Assembly (NCBI RefSeq): GCF_000420825.1
Contig: NZ_ATVR01000012.1
Location: forward strand, 1-64,000
Source: Butyrivibrio sp. AE2015
Lineage (GTDB): Bacteria; Bacillota; Clostridia; Lachnospirales; Lachnospiraceae
Reading direction: 5' to 3'
DNA length: 64,000 nucleotides
Shown: one piece after another, positions 43,711 through 51,747 of the stretch
How the letters are laid out: every line of letters begins with the position of its first letter
How positions within the stretch are numbered: position 1 is the stretch's first letter
Translations under genes and position numbers: made by a program
Notes under the pieces: model-generated
What the model was told of the DNA's origin: nothing
Database searches by the model: none
Seen by the model: only the letters and a program-made list of their open reading frames with translations

Positions 43711-45174
43711 ATGAGCCCAGAACAATTTCGCCGTGCTAACAGTACTTCTTTTTCTGTTTGTGTAGTTATACTATTAAGTGGACTTATACTTACAATAATC
43801 AATACTTTCTCAACCGGTTTAACAGTTGGTAAAATATCCATTTTTGCCAATGTCGTACTCGGTGGTGTAATGATCTGTATTGGTGAATTTAAGTTCGCCA
43901 CACAGAAACTTGGCTGCATTCTCATAATGGGTGGTGCAACGATCTTCTATTTTGTTTTACTTATCGCAGAAGACAGCATTTCATATTTTGCATTTGGTCT
44001 TCCGATACTTTTCTGCAGCATTGTCTACTTAAATATAAGGCTCTGTAAAGCTGGAATCTCGGCTATAACCATTTCATTCTTTATTACATGCATAAAGGCC
44101 TATGTTTCAAAAGGTTCTCTGGATATGGTTCATGTTCCTGCCTTCATCACACTGGCTCTTGCTTTTGTAGCTTGTATTGCTACAGTAACTCTTTTAACAA
44201 AGTTCAACGATGAAAATAATGAAAAGATAACAAAGAATGCCGAAAAGACGCTCGAGACAGGAAATGCAATGGCAGAAATTGCCAATACTATTACTGACCT
44301 ATTTAATTCTTCTCAGGAAGATATGGTCTCTTTGCAGAATATAATCGAAACACAGCACGAAGGCATGAAGGACATTGCTTCAAGTATGGAAAGTACAGCT
44401 CAGGCCGTAACACAACAGGCTGAACGAGTTCAGGAAATTCAGGAAGAAACAAATACTACGGAGCAGCATAGAAAAGAAATGACTGTAGCTTCAGAAAGTA
44501 CTCAGGAAGCCGTAAAGGACGGCGTAAAAGTTATTGAAGATCTTAAGATCAAATCTGAAGATGTTTCAAAACAAAGCCAGGTTACAGTTGATGCTACTCA
44601 GGCAGTTATCAATAAGGTTGAAGAAGTACAAAAGATTGTTGGCTCTATTATGTCTATTTCCAAACAGACTAACCTTCTTGCACTTAATGCCAGCATAGAG
44701 GCTGCAAGGGCCGGTGAAGCAGGAAAAGGCTTTGCAGTAGTTGCTAACGACGTGCGAGAGCTTGCCGATGAAACAAATACAGCTTCTACAAAGATTACAA
44801 ATATCATAAATGAGCTTAATGAAGATGTTCAGAAAGCTATGGCAAGTATTGATGATACAGTTGCATCCGTATCAGAACAGAATGCAATGATAGAGTCTGT
44901 TGGAGAGAACTTCAATAGTATCAATGAAAATGTTACAGAGATGCTTGACAGATTCGCCGAGATTGGTGAAGGAATGAAGCAGATTGCATCTTCTACTACT
45001 GAGATCAATGACAGTATCTCCAACCTGTCAGCTACAAGCCAGGAAGTTGCTTCTCTCTCCAACGAAGGAGTTCGCTCATCTGATATGGCTGTAGAAAAAT
45101 TCGAAGGTTTCAAAAAGATTTTGGGCGAAATATTCCAGCAGGCTAATAAGCTTAAAGACATGCAAACAGACTAA
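43711..45174 (+). CDS. Methyl-accepting chemotaxis protein with membrane-embedded N-terminus
   Basis: 487 residues. The first 175 residues are five or six membrane helices with very short loops; there is no extracytoplasmic ligand domain and no clear HAMP. The rest is the MCP signalling coil with tip [17 protein letters not shown]. The input is therefore likely from the membrane or an energy-related signal, or via partner proteins. GAAAGGAAA ribosome site. Confidence 0.88.
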   Translation: MSPEQFRRANSTSFSVCVVILLSGLILTIINTFSTGLTVGKISIFANVVLGGVMICIGEFKFATQKLGCILIMGGATIFYFVLLIAEDSISYFAFGLPILFCSIVYLNIRLCKAGISAITISFFITCIKAYVSKGSLDMVHVPAFITLALAFVACIATVTLLTKFNDENNEKITKNAEKTLETGNAMAEIANTITDLFNSSQEDMVSLQNIIETQHEGMKDIASSMESTAQAVTQQAERVQEIQEETNTTEQHRKEMTVASESTQEAVKDGVKVIEDLKIKSEDVSKQSQVTVDATQAVINKVEEVQKIVGSIMSISKQTNLLALNASIEAARAGEAGKGFAVVANDVRELADETNTASTKITNIINELNEDVQKAMASIDDTVASVSEQNAMIESVGENFNSINENVTEMLDRFAEIGEGMKQIASSTTEINDSISNLSATSQEVASLSNEGVRSSDMAVEKFEGFKKILGEIFQQANKLKDMQTD

Positions 45175-45191
45175 TGTAAATTCATTTATAG

Positions 45192-45225
45192 AAAAAGGCT
45201 ACGCATTAAAATGCGTAGCCTTTTT
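45192..45225. terminator. Bidirectional terminator after the second chemoreceptor gene
   Basis: 15-bp perfect stem AAAAAGGCTACGCAT / ATGCGTAGCCTTTTT between converging genes. Confidence 0.88.
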
Positions 45226-45242
45226 ATTTCATGCATTATTCT

Positions 45243-46034
45243 TTATTCTGATACTGAACTGGAAGAAGCATCTGCTTCCTCAGAAGAACCGGTGGCTGAT
45301 GATGTTGCCTCAACAGTAGTCGCAGTCTCTGTAGCAGCCTGTGTAGTAGATTCTGACGCTTCATCGTAAGATGTAACACCTGTCACATAATAGCTGTCTG
45401 TCTCAGCATTTTTCTCAACTGTAAGTGTTATCGCATAGGTTTCGGGCGAAGCCTCTTTAATAAGTGCTTCATAAACATCAATGATCTTGATGATCATATC
45501 GTTATAAATATATGCCTCAACCTCTTCTTCTGTCTTTTCCTCATACATTGCCACTATCTGCTCTTCATTCTCAGCATAGTAGGACTGAGCCTGCTCTTCA
45601 ATAAGCTCAAGAGCTTCCGAGTTGTCAATCACATCAATAGGAAAAGAAGTATCGATCATCGCTACAACTGTTCCCACGCCGCTTTTATCAACAGAAACTT
45701 CTGATATTTTGTAATCTGTAATCATATCGGAAAAGAGTGAACAGAATGATTCAACTCTTTCCATCGTAGCATCATCTATCTCGCTGCTTACAAAACCGTC
45801 CATAAAGTTCTGTTTAAGATATTCACTATCGAAGGTCTTAACAAATTCGCTTTCTGAAACTTCGGCACTGGCATATTTCTCAATATCCTCGTTTGTACCG
45901 CTTTTAACTATTTCAAGAAATTTATCAGCAGTATCCTGTATAGCAGTTTTATCAGCTGAAGAACAGCCTGTAAGAAGTGAAAATGATGTTGCTGTAAGTG
46001 CAACTGATGTAAGTAACTTTTTTATAGTATTCAT
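45243..46034 (-). CDS. Secreted lipoprotein of unknown function
   Basis: 263 residues; signal with lipobox LLTGCS, then an acidic helical domain (DKFLEIVKSGTNEDIEKYAS, SLFSDMITDYKISEVSVDKS, LEEQAQSYYAENEEQI) of the kind found in small NTF2-like or DUF5105-like lipoproteins, and a Ser/Thr/Ala-rich tail (about 225-263). Not confidently assigned. Single gene. Confidence 0.72.
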   Translation of the reverse strand: MNTIKKLLTSVALTATSFSLLTGCSSADKTAIQDTADKFLEIVKSGTNEDIEKYASAEVSESEFVKTFDSEYLKQNFMDGFVSSEIDDATMERVESFCSLFSDMITDYKISEVSVDKSGVGTVVAMIDTSFPIDVIDNSEALELIEEQAQSYYAENEEQIVAMYEEKTEEEVEAYIYNDMIIKIIDVYEALIKEASPETYAITLTVEKNAETDSYYVTGVTSYDEASESTTQAATETATTVEATSSATGSSEEADASSSSVSE

Positions 46035-46164
46035 TTCTATATATTAAGCGCCAAAATGGCTCTGTCATCTTCCTTTCAAGAATATATTACAAATTTTGTA
46101 ACACAAGTTTTAGTATAGCACAAATAGGCAAAATAGCCAAAGAGTATCGCAATTACATCATTTT

Positions 46165-46193
46165 AGTGATAAAATATAGACTATAATATCACT
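46165..46193 (+). promoter_or_regulatory. -10 element inside an inverted repeat
   Basis: AGTGATA (46165-46171) and TATCACT (46187-46193) are exact inverted copies around a perfect TATAAT at 46182-46187, 27 bases before the start at 46215. The layout fits repression by a dimeric regulator. A -35 is not clear. Confidence 0.5.
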
Positions 46194-46214
46194 TACATAA
46201 AGGAGGTTTTCTTA

Positions 46215-46466
46215 ATGAGAGTTCTTTTTGGTTCAGGAATTATAAAAGAAGTAAGCTCTGTGGAAGTAAAGCCATTGGATTTTGGTGATGGAAAGATAAG
46301 CGGAACAGAAATAGACTTCTTACTTACAACCGGTGATAACTTAAAGTACATATACAGTCAAAACGTGCCTATAGAGGAATCAGGTCAGAGAGCTATAGAC
46401 TTTGTAAAAGCTCTTTACGAAGAAGGAAAAGCTGACTTTACGCATGAGCCTGTAGAAATGCTTTGA
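46215..46466 (+). CDS. Conserved-looking small protein of unknown function
   Basis: 83 residues, soluble, not recognised. AAAGGAGG ribosome site 8 bases before ATG supports expression. Sequence such as RVLFGSGIIKEVSSVEVKPL and DFLLTTGDNLKYIYSQNVPI suggests a compact beta-rich fold. Own operator-like promoter and terminator. Confidence 0.7.
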   Translation: MRVLFGSGIIKEVSSVEVKPLDFGDGKISGTEIDFLLTTGDNLKYIYSQNVPIEESGQRAIDFVKALYEEGKADFTHEPVEML

Positions 46467-46482
46467 TAATAATAAAAAAATA

Positions 46483-46519
46483 TTAAAGGTCCTATGCTTT
46501 AATTGCACAGGACCTTTAA
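46483..46519 (+). terminator. Terminator after the 83-residue protein gene
   Basis: TTAAAGGTCCT / AGGACCTTTAA with additional TGC/GCA pairing past a mismatch, followed by ATTTG. Confidence 0.65.
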
Positions 46520-46562
46520 ATTTGCTGTTCTTCCATGGTATTCTCCATTAAATTGGTGAAGA

Positions 46563-46742
46563 TCATCTCTTTCCAAGACAACCCTGGTTTTTAAGTTCGA
46601 TTAACAGATCAAACACAACCCCCAAAGGTAAACCGGTAATATGGGCAACTTTCTCGGGATCTGGATAATATTCGTTCTCACAATCCTTTCTAATGCAGTC
46701 CATAACTTCCATTCTGGCATCACATGTAGCTGTCATACACAT
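46563..46742 (-). CDS. 59-residue Cys-rich small protein
   Basis: ATG at 46742 preceded by AAAGGAGGAAAA, 59 codons, TGA at 46563. Begins MCMTATCDARMEVMDCIRKD and contains five cysteines (2, 7, 16, 21, 55). The second half, DPEKVAHITGLPLGVVFDLL then IELKNQGCLGK, looks like a winged helix-turn-helix fragment: a small DNA-binding or Fe-S protein would fit. Not recognised. The strong ribosome site and codon use argue that it is real. Confidence 0.6.
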   Translation of the reverse strand: MCMTATCDARMEVMDCIRKDCENEYYPDPEKVAHITGLPLGVVFDLLIELKNQGCLGKR

Positions 46743-46775
46743 TTTTCCTCCTTTCTAAAATAGTATAATAATTTG

Positions 46776-46796
46776 AAAGCAGATCCCATCTGCTTT
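46776..46796. terminator. Small hairpin upstream of the 59-residue protein gene
   Basis: AAAGCAGAT / ATCTGCTTT with a 3-base loop. Followed by TCTATTATTAT on the plus strand. Could be a secondary terminator or part of the leader of the small gene. Confidence 0.4.
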
Positions 46797-46813
46797 TCTA
46801 TTATTATATCGTA

Positions 46814-46849
46814 AAATAGGCACAAAAGTTAACACTTTTGTGCCTATTT
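46814..46849 (-). terminator. Terminator of the second Opp operon
   Basis: Perfect 16-bp stem AAATAGGCACAAAAGT / ACTTTTGTGCCTATTT, 18 bases beyond the last gene. Confidence 0.75.
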
Positions 46850-46867
46850 AATGAAAAGTTTATTATT

Positions 46868-47122
46868 TTAGAGTCCAAGAAGGAACCATGCAAGTAATAC
46901 GATAAGAAGAAGAATCCCTAAAGCTATCGGCATGATAACAATCCAAGCCGACACTATCATAGCAAAAAGATCTCCTTTTTCCAGGTTATCTCCTACTTCG
47001 TAAGGAATTCTGTCCTCTTTCGGATCATAATACTCATCCGCGTATATATCAGGCATCTCTTCACTTTTTTTATTTTCTTCTCTTGCCTTAAATATTCTGT
47101 CAACTTTTCTATTCCATCCCAT
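46868..47122 (-). CDS. 84-residue membrane protein ending the second Opp operon
   Basis: Basic N-terminus (GWNRKVDRIFKAREENKK), acidic middle (DIYADEYYDPKEDRIPYE), and one long C-terminal hydrophobic segment (about 53-84, AMIVSAWIVIMPIALGILLL) that may be one or two helices. Not recognised. It lies 19 bases after the ATPase gene, before the operon terminator, and so is probably an accessory piece of this unusual transporter (inference). Confidence 0.65.
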   Translation of the reverse strand: MGWNRKVDRIFKAREENKKSEEMPDIYADEYYDPKEDRIPYEVGDNLEKGDLFAMIVSAWIVIMPIALGILLLIVLLAWFLLGL

Positions 47123-47141
47123 TCAAAGTAACCTTTCAAAA

Positions 47142-48662
47142 TTACACAAGCTTATGATGGCATGCTACAAAGTGATTTGGAGATATCTCTTCCCACTCAG
47201 GAACAACATGTTCACAAATTTCTGTGCAATACTTACATCTTGTGTGGAACTTACATCCCTTAGGAGGGTTAACAGGGCTAGGTATATCTCCTTCGAGAAC
47301 TACCAGATCCTTTTTGCTGTCAGTTGTAGGTATTGACTCAAGAAGAGCCTTAGTATAAGGATGCGCAGGTGATGCAAATATGTCATCAGCTGTTGCAAGC
47401 TCAACAAGGTTTCCTAAATACATAACACCGATTCTGTCTGAAATATATTTTACAACAGAAAGGTCATGTGTGATAAACAAATATGTAAGGTTCTTTTTCT
47501 CCTTAAGTTCCTGTAACAGGTTAAGGATCTGTGACTGAATTGAAACGTCAAGAGCTGATACAGCTTCGTCACATACTACAAACTTAGGATTAACAGCAAG
47601 GCTTCGTGCAATACCAATACGCTGTCTCTGACCACCTGAGAACTGGTGAGCAAATCTGTGTACGAAGTATCCTGCAAGTCCGCAGTCTTCCATGATCTTG
47701 ATTACTTCATCCTGCATACGCTCATTGTTGCCCTTGCAGAACTTATGAGCCATAAGTCCCTCACCGATAAGTGATGCAACAGTCATTCTAGGATTAAGTG
47801 ATGAATACGGATCCTGGAAAATATACTGGAGCTGATTTCTGATAAGACGAACTTCGTTGTATGAAAGTCTTGCAAGATCAATACCCTCATCTCGATTCTC
47901 TTCATGCTTTGCAAAATCAGGATTGCTTCTGTAGTTTGCGCGAAGAGCTTCTATTCTCTCATCAATTGCTGCTATTGCTGCTTTATCAGCATCAATTGTA
48001 TTTTTAATAAGATCTGCCTTTGCCTTAAGAGAAGCAAGCTTATTCTTCTCTTTATCTGTTGCCTTATCAGCCTTTTTATTAACTACATACTCAAGCTCAT
48101 CTGCATCAAGCTTAGCACTCTTATGCTTCTCAATATCCTTATTGAGCTTTTCACATGCTGAATATCTCTCTGTATAGATTTTCTCAACAGGAGCAAGGTC
48201 GTCAGCAACTATAAAGCCACCGATAAGATTAACAATATTGAGATAAGAATCCTTAGCAGTCTTCTTTTTTGCTGTGAGATCTGTGTGAAGGTGAAGTTTC
48301 TTATCATCAGGTGCTGCATCATACTCTTTCTGAGCCTTTTCATACTCAGCCTGATGCTCTTCCATCTTCTTCTTTAGCTTAGTAAGGTTTGTAACAGTCT
48401 TTTTTACATACTTAGGAGCAAGTTCATCAAGAGAAGCTCCATAGTACATTGTCTTACCACCGGTCTGACGATATAACTGAAGAAGTGTACGGCCAAAAGT
48501 TGATTTTCCACAGCCTGACTCTCCAACAAGACCTAATGTCTCACCTTCGTAAATATCCAATGTAATACCATCATTGGCTTTTACATACATTCCCTTTTTA
48601 GCTACAGGGAAATACTGTTTTAAGTTTGTAATCTTTAAGAGGACTTTATCATTTTGTGGCAT
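47142..48662 (-). CDS. oppF: OppF-type ATPase with a large helical insertion
   Basis: 506 residues against about 320-330 for OppF. Start at 48662 has GGAGG before it and overlaps the oppD stop by 14 bases. Walker A GESGCGKST (47-55) is followed by the normal start of the beta-subdomain, then about 185 extra residues (84-270) rich in Lys/Glu/Ala, predicted coiled coil (LTKLKKKMEEHQAEYEKAQK), then normal sequence again: Q-loop [16 protein letters not shown] (Gln283), [17 protein letters not shown] (Ala where OppF1 has Pro), and the Opp C-terminal Cys-rich end. All catalytic motifs remain, so it should be active. The insertion would project from the ATPase in the cytosol. Confidence 0.9.
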   Translation of the reverse strand: MPQNDKVLLKITNLKQYFPVAKKGMYVKANDGITLDIYEGETLGLVGESGCGKSTFGRTLLQLYRQTGGKTMYYGASLDELAPKYVKKTVTNLTKLKKKMEEHQAEYEKAQKEYDAAPDDKKLHLHTDLTAKKKTAKDSYLNIVNLIGGFIVADDLAPVEKIYTERYSACEKLNKDIEKHKSAKLDADELEYVVNKKADKATDKEKNKLASLKAKADLIKNTIDADKAAIAAIDERIEALRANYRSNPDFAKHEENRDEGIDLARLSYNEVRLIRNQLQYIFQDPYSSLNPRMTVASLIGEGLMAHKFCKGNNERMQDEVIKIMEDCGLAGYFVHRFAHQFSGGQRQRIGIARSLAVNPKFVVCDEAVSALDVSIQSQILNLLQELKEKKNLTYLFITHDLSVVKYISDRIGVMYLGNLVELATADDIFASPAHPYTKALLESIPTTDSKKDLVVLEGDIPSPVNPPKGCKFHTRCKYCTEICEHVVPEWEEISPNHFVACHHKLV

Positions 48663-49641
48663 GACGATCCTCCTTTCTAGCATAGAAACATCTTACCTGC
48701 TGGCCCTCACGAACCTTGATAAGTGGTGGTTCTTCATTTAAGCACTTCTCTGTTGCATATTTACAACGAGGAGCGAACTTACATCCCTTTGGAAGCTTAA
48801 GTGGATGAGGCACTGCACCCGGAATAGCATCAAGCTTCTGGTTTGAAGGAGTATCAAGTCTTGGAATAGAAATCATAAGTCCTTCAGTATATGGATGTGA
48901 GAACTCTGATACGTGGAAGATTGTCTCTGCGTCTGTAAGCTCAACAACCTGTCCGCAGTACATAACTGCAACTGTATCAGCAATCTGTCTTATTACACCA
49001 AGATCGTGTGTAATAAAGATGATTGAAGTATTGTATTCACTCTTAAGATCATTCATAAGCTTAAGAATCTGGGCCTGAATTGTAACATCAAGGGCCGTTG
49101 TAGGCTCGTCAGCAATAAGAAGCTTGGGCTTGCAGGCAAGAGCCATAGCAATCATAACTCTCTGTCTCATACCACCTGAAAGCTGATGTGGATACTGCTT
49201 TGCAACAATGTGAGGATTAGGAATCTTTACATCTGCCAGCATCTCAACGACCTTCTCGGCTGCTTCTTTTTTATTCATACCCTGATGGATAATGAAAGGC
49301 TCACTTACCTGTCTTTCGATAGTGAAGACAGGATTTAAGCTTGTCATTGGTTCCTGGAAAATAACCGAAATATCATTACCACGAACCTTATACATTTCTT
49401 TTTCTGAAAGCTTTGTGAGATCTCTGCCATCGAACATGATCTCACCGCTATCGATGTATCCGTTACCATCAAGGAGCTGCAGAATACTCATTGCTGATAC
49501 GCTCTTTCCGGAACCGGACTCTCCTACTACGCCAATGGTCTTTCCTTCATCAACTGAGTAAGAAACGCCATTAACCGCTTTAACTATTCCCTTTTTAGTT
49601 CTAAAAAAGGTATGTAAATCTTTTAATTCTAATAAAGCCAT
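48649..49641 (-). CDS. oppD: Oligopeptide ABC transporter ATPase OppD, second system
   Basis: 330 residues, normal size: Walker [11 protein letters not shown]-loop VIFQEPMTSLNPVFTI, signature LSGGMRQR, Walker [14 protein letters not shown]-terminal KLPKGCKFAPRCKYATEKC. Unlike its partner OppF it has no insertion. 13 bases after the oppC gene. Confidence 0.93.
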   Translation of the reverse strand: MALLELKDLHTFFRTKKGIVKAVNGVSYSVDEGKTIGVVGESGSGKSVSAMSILQLLDGNGYIDSGEIMFDGRDLTKLSEKEMYKVRGNDISVIFQEPMTSLNPVFTIERQVSEPFIIHQGMNKKEAAEKVVEMLADVKIPNPHIVAKQYPHQLSGGMRQRVMIAMALACKPKLLIADEPTTALDVTIQAQILKLMNDLKSEYNTSIIFITHDLGVIRQIADTVAVMYCGQVVELTDAETIFHVSEFSHPYTEGLMISIPRLDTPSNQKLDAIPGAVPHPLKLPKGCKFAPRCKYATEKCLNEEPPLIKVREGQQVRCFYARKEDRHATK

Positions 49642-49654
49642 CTCTTACACTCCC

Positions 49655-51733
49655 TTACTTATCACGATCTGATTTTGGATCCATTACATCTCTTAATGTG
49701 TCACCTACAATGTTGATACAGATACAGGTAACTGCAAGGAAGATAGATGTAAATACCCACTGCCACCAGTAATTCTTGATAATAGTTGAATTGTTTGAAC
49801 CACTCAGCATGTTACCCCATGTTGGTCTTGGATATGTAACACCAAATCCAAGATAACTAAGAGAAGATTCTGTAAGCATACATGTTGCAAAATCAAGTGT
49901 TAGTGTAACGAAGATGATTGAAACAATATTTGGAAGGATGTGTCTGAAAGCAATTCTGCCTTCTTTAACACCCATAGCCTTAGCTGCTGTAACATACTCG
50001 TTCTCACGTGCTACAAGGACCTGTCCTCTTACCATTCTTGCAAGTCCTGTCCATGTAAGAACACCAAGGATACACATAAGAATAAATATCTTTTTATTCT
50101 CTGAAATATCCATCTGTGCCATGATAGCTGAAAGAATAAGTGCAAATGGAAGGAATGGGATAGCTGCAAAGATCTCTGCTACACGCATGAGAATGATATC
50201 CACTGTTCCGCCAAAGTATCCTGAAAGGCATCCAACCACAATACCGATAATAGTTGAAATGATAACTGCAACCGCACCGATTGTCATAGTCATCTTTCCA
50301 CCTGCAATGATACGCTGGAAGATGTCTGCTCCATTACCGTCTGTTCCAAAGAGATATCCCTTAAGGCCCCACTTATCAAGGAGCTTACCGCTATCGTTAA
50401 CTGCATAGCTTTGGAAAGCACCTGCAAATACCTTTGTCACCTTTCCATCAAGTCCATTTGGAACATCTGTCTGATGAAGTGTTGAGCCACCCCATGAAAG
50501 AACTCTTCCCTCTGATGTAAGAGCTGTGTAGTGATATGTTCCTGCTTCAAGCTGTACTACGGTCTCTCCGTCATGAAGAGCAGGCATAGCAACTGAATCA
50601 TTTGGGAAGTTTCCTGTAAAGAACAGGCTTCCGTCACTAAGCATTCCGCAAAGGTGATTGTTTGTAGCATAGATTGAAACAATCTTTCTCTTTCCAAGGA
50701 ACTTCTTGGAAGACTTAGCTGCTTCATTTATATTTGTACGATACTGATCGTAGAGACCACGCTTTCCTGTGTAGATTGATGTTCCTGCATCAGTAAGACC
50801 AACTACATAGTTAAGTGTGAAATCAATATCAGTAAGGTCATCTTTATCAACAAAGCTGCTGATATTCTGGTATGCATTAGCATTACCCCAGATATAGAGC
50901 TTGCCATCATTCATAAGGATTGCAGTGCACTGATATCCACAAACGAGCTTTTTGATATTAGCCACATCAATAGTTCCATTCACAAGCTCATCTGGCATTG
51001 CAATGATATTCTCACCTGCTGAAGCAGATGTTGCTGCAACTTCTGTTTCCTCAGTAGTCTCTTCCAAAGCCTCAGTATCTTCACCCTCTACAGAAGATGA
51101 AGCACCAGCCTCTTCAAGGATAGCCTGATCCTCTTCACTTACTGATTCCTCAGCTTCTTCAAGCTGCTCAAGAACCTCTTTATCAGTTGTTATGTACTGA
51201 CCGTGCTTATTGGAGCCCCATCCGTAAACCTTACCTGATTCACTGATAGCAATAATATGGTCAATACCTGCTGCAACATAAGCAATTGTATCTTCCTTAA
51301 CTGCATCAGGGATTTCTCCAATATCAATACCTGTTGTTCCAAGCTGTGTAGCTCCCCAAACATATACATCTCCCGAATTGGAAAGACCTACTGAAAAACT
51401 ACCATAGCTGTCGATCATCTTTATATCATTTTTAAGTCCTGAAGGAACTTTCATCATGCTCATTGTAGGAGCAACATTTTTCTGAGTAACTTCTGTATAT
51501 GAGTCATAGTAGTTAGGCATAAAAAGTGGTCCAAAGAAAACCAAAAGGAACATTAAAATAACTACTATTAAAGCTCCAACTGCAAGTCTTCTCTCAAGGA
51601 AGTTTCTTACAATCTGTCCTACAGGGCTTACTACTTCTTCAACATCAATGGAGTTTGCAAGATCTCTGCTTCCTCCAAAAAATACTCTGCGTACCCAGCC
51701 GTTCAATCGGCCAAAAAAATTCTTTTTCTTCAT
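49655..51733 (-). CDS. oppC: OppC permease with an inserted seven-blade RCC1-like propeller
   Basis: 692 residues, about twice the usual OppC. Residues 1-72: cytosolic part and first helix (LAVGALIVVILMFLLVFFGP). Residues 458-692: normal permease core, starting with the canonical LFGTDGNGADIFQR and including AKAMGVKEGRIAFRHILPN. Between them, in the first extracytoplasmic loop, lie seven RCC1-type repeats near 105-130, 150-178, 260-288, 302-330, 350-376, 392-418 and 432-456, for example VAAGIDHIIAISESGKVYGW and LEAGTYHYTALTSEGRVLSW. An acidic Glu/Ser-rich loop (about 186-240) separates blades 2 and 3. The frame is uninterrupted. The propeller is expected outside the membrane, where it could bind the substrate-binding protein, peptide or cell-wall ligand (inference). 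Confidence 0.9.
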   Translation of the reverse strand: MKKKNFFGRLNGWVRRVFFGGSRDLANSIDVEEVVSPVGQIVRNFLERRLAVGALIVVILMFLLVFFGPLFMPNYYDSYTEVTQKNVAPTMSMMKVPSGLKNDIKMIDSYGSFSVGLSNSGDVYVWGATQLGTTGIDIGEIPDAVKEDTIAYVAAGIDHIIAISESGKVYGWGSNKHGQYITTDKEVLEQLEEAEESVSEEDQAILEEAGASSSVEGEDTEALEETTEETEVAATSASAGENIIAMPDELVNGTIDVANIKKLVCGYQCTAILMNDGKLYIWGNANAYQNISSFVDKDDLTDIDFTLNYVVGLTDAGTSIYTGKRGLYDQYRTNINEAAKSSKKFLGKRKIVSIYATNNHLCGMLSDGSLFFTGNFPNDSVAMPALHDGETVVQLEAGTYHYTALTSEGRVLSWGGSTLHQTDVPNGLDGKVTKVFAGAFQSYAVNDSGKLLDKWGLKGYLFGTDGNGADIFQRIIAGGKMTMTIGAVAVIISTIIGIVVGCLSGYFGGTVDIILMRVAEIFAAIPFLPFALILSAIMAQMDISENKKIFILMCILGVLTWTGLARMVRGQVLVARENEYVTAAKAMGVKEGRIAFRHILPNIVSIIFVTLTLDFATCMLTESSLSYLGFGVTYPRPTWGNMLSGSNNSTIIKNYWWQWVFTSIFLAVTCICINIVGDTLRDVMDPKSDRDK

Positions 51734-51747
51734 AATCTCACTGCTCC

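Noticed and set aside
49655-51733. OppC-RCC1 as an assembly or frameshift fusion of two genes
   Set aside because: The frame is continuous, the permease resumes exactly at the canonical FGTD segment, and the propeller starts after the first helix, so it is a true insertion and not an end-to-end fusion.
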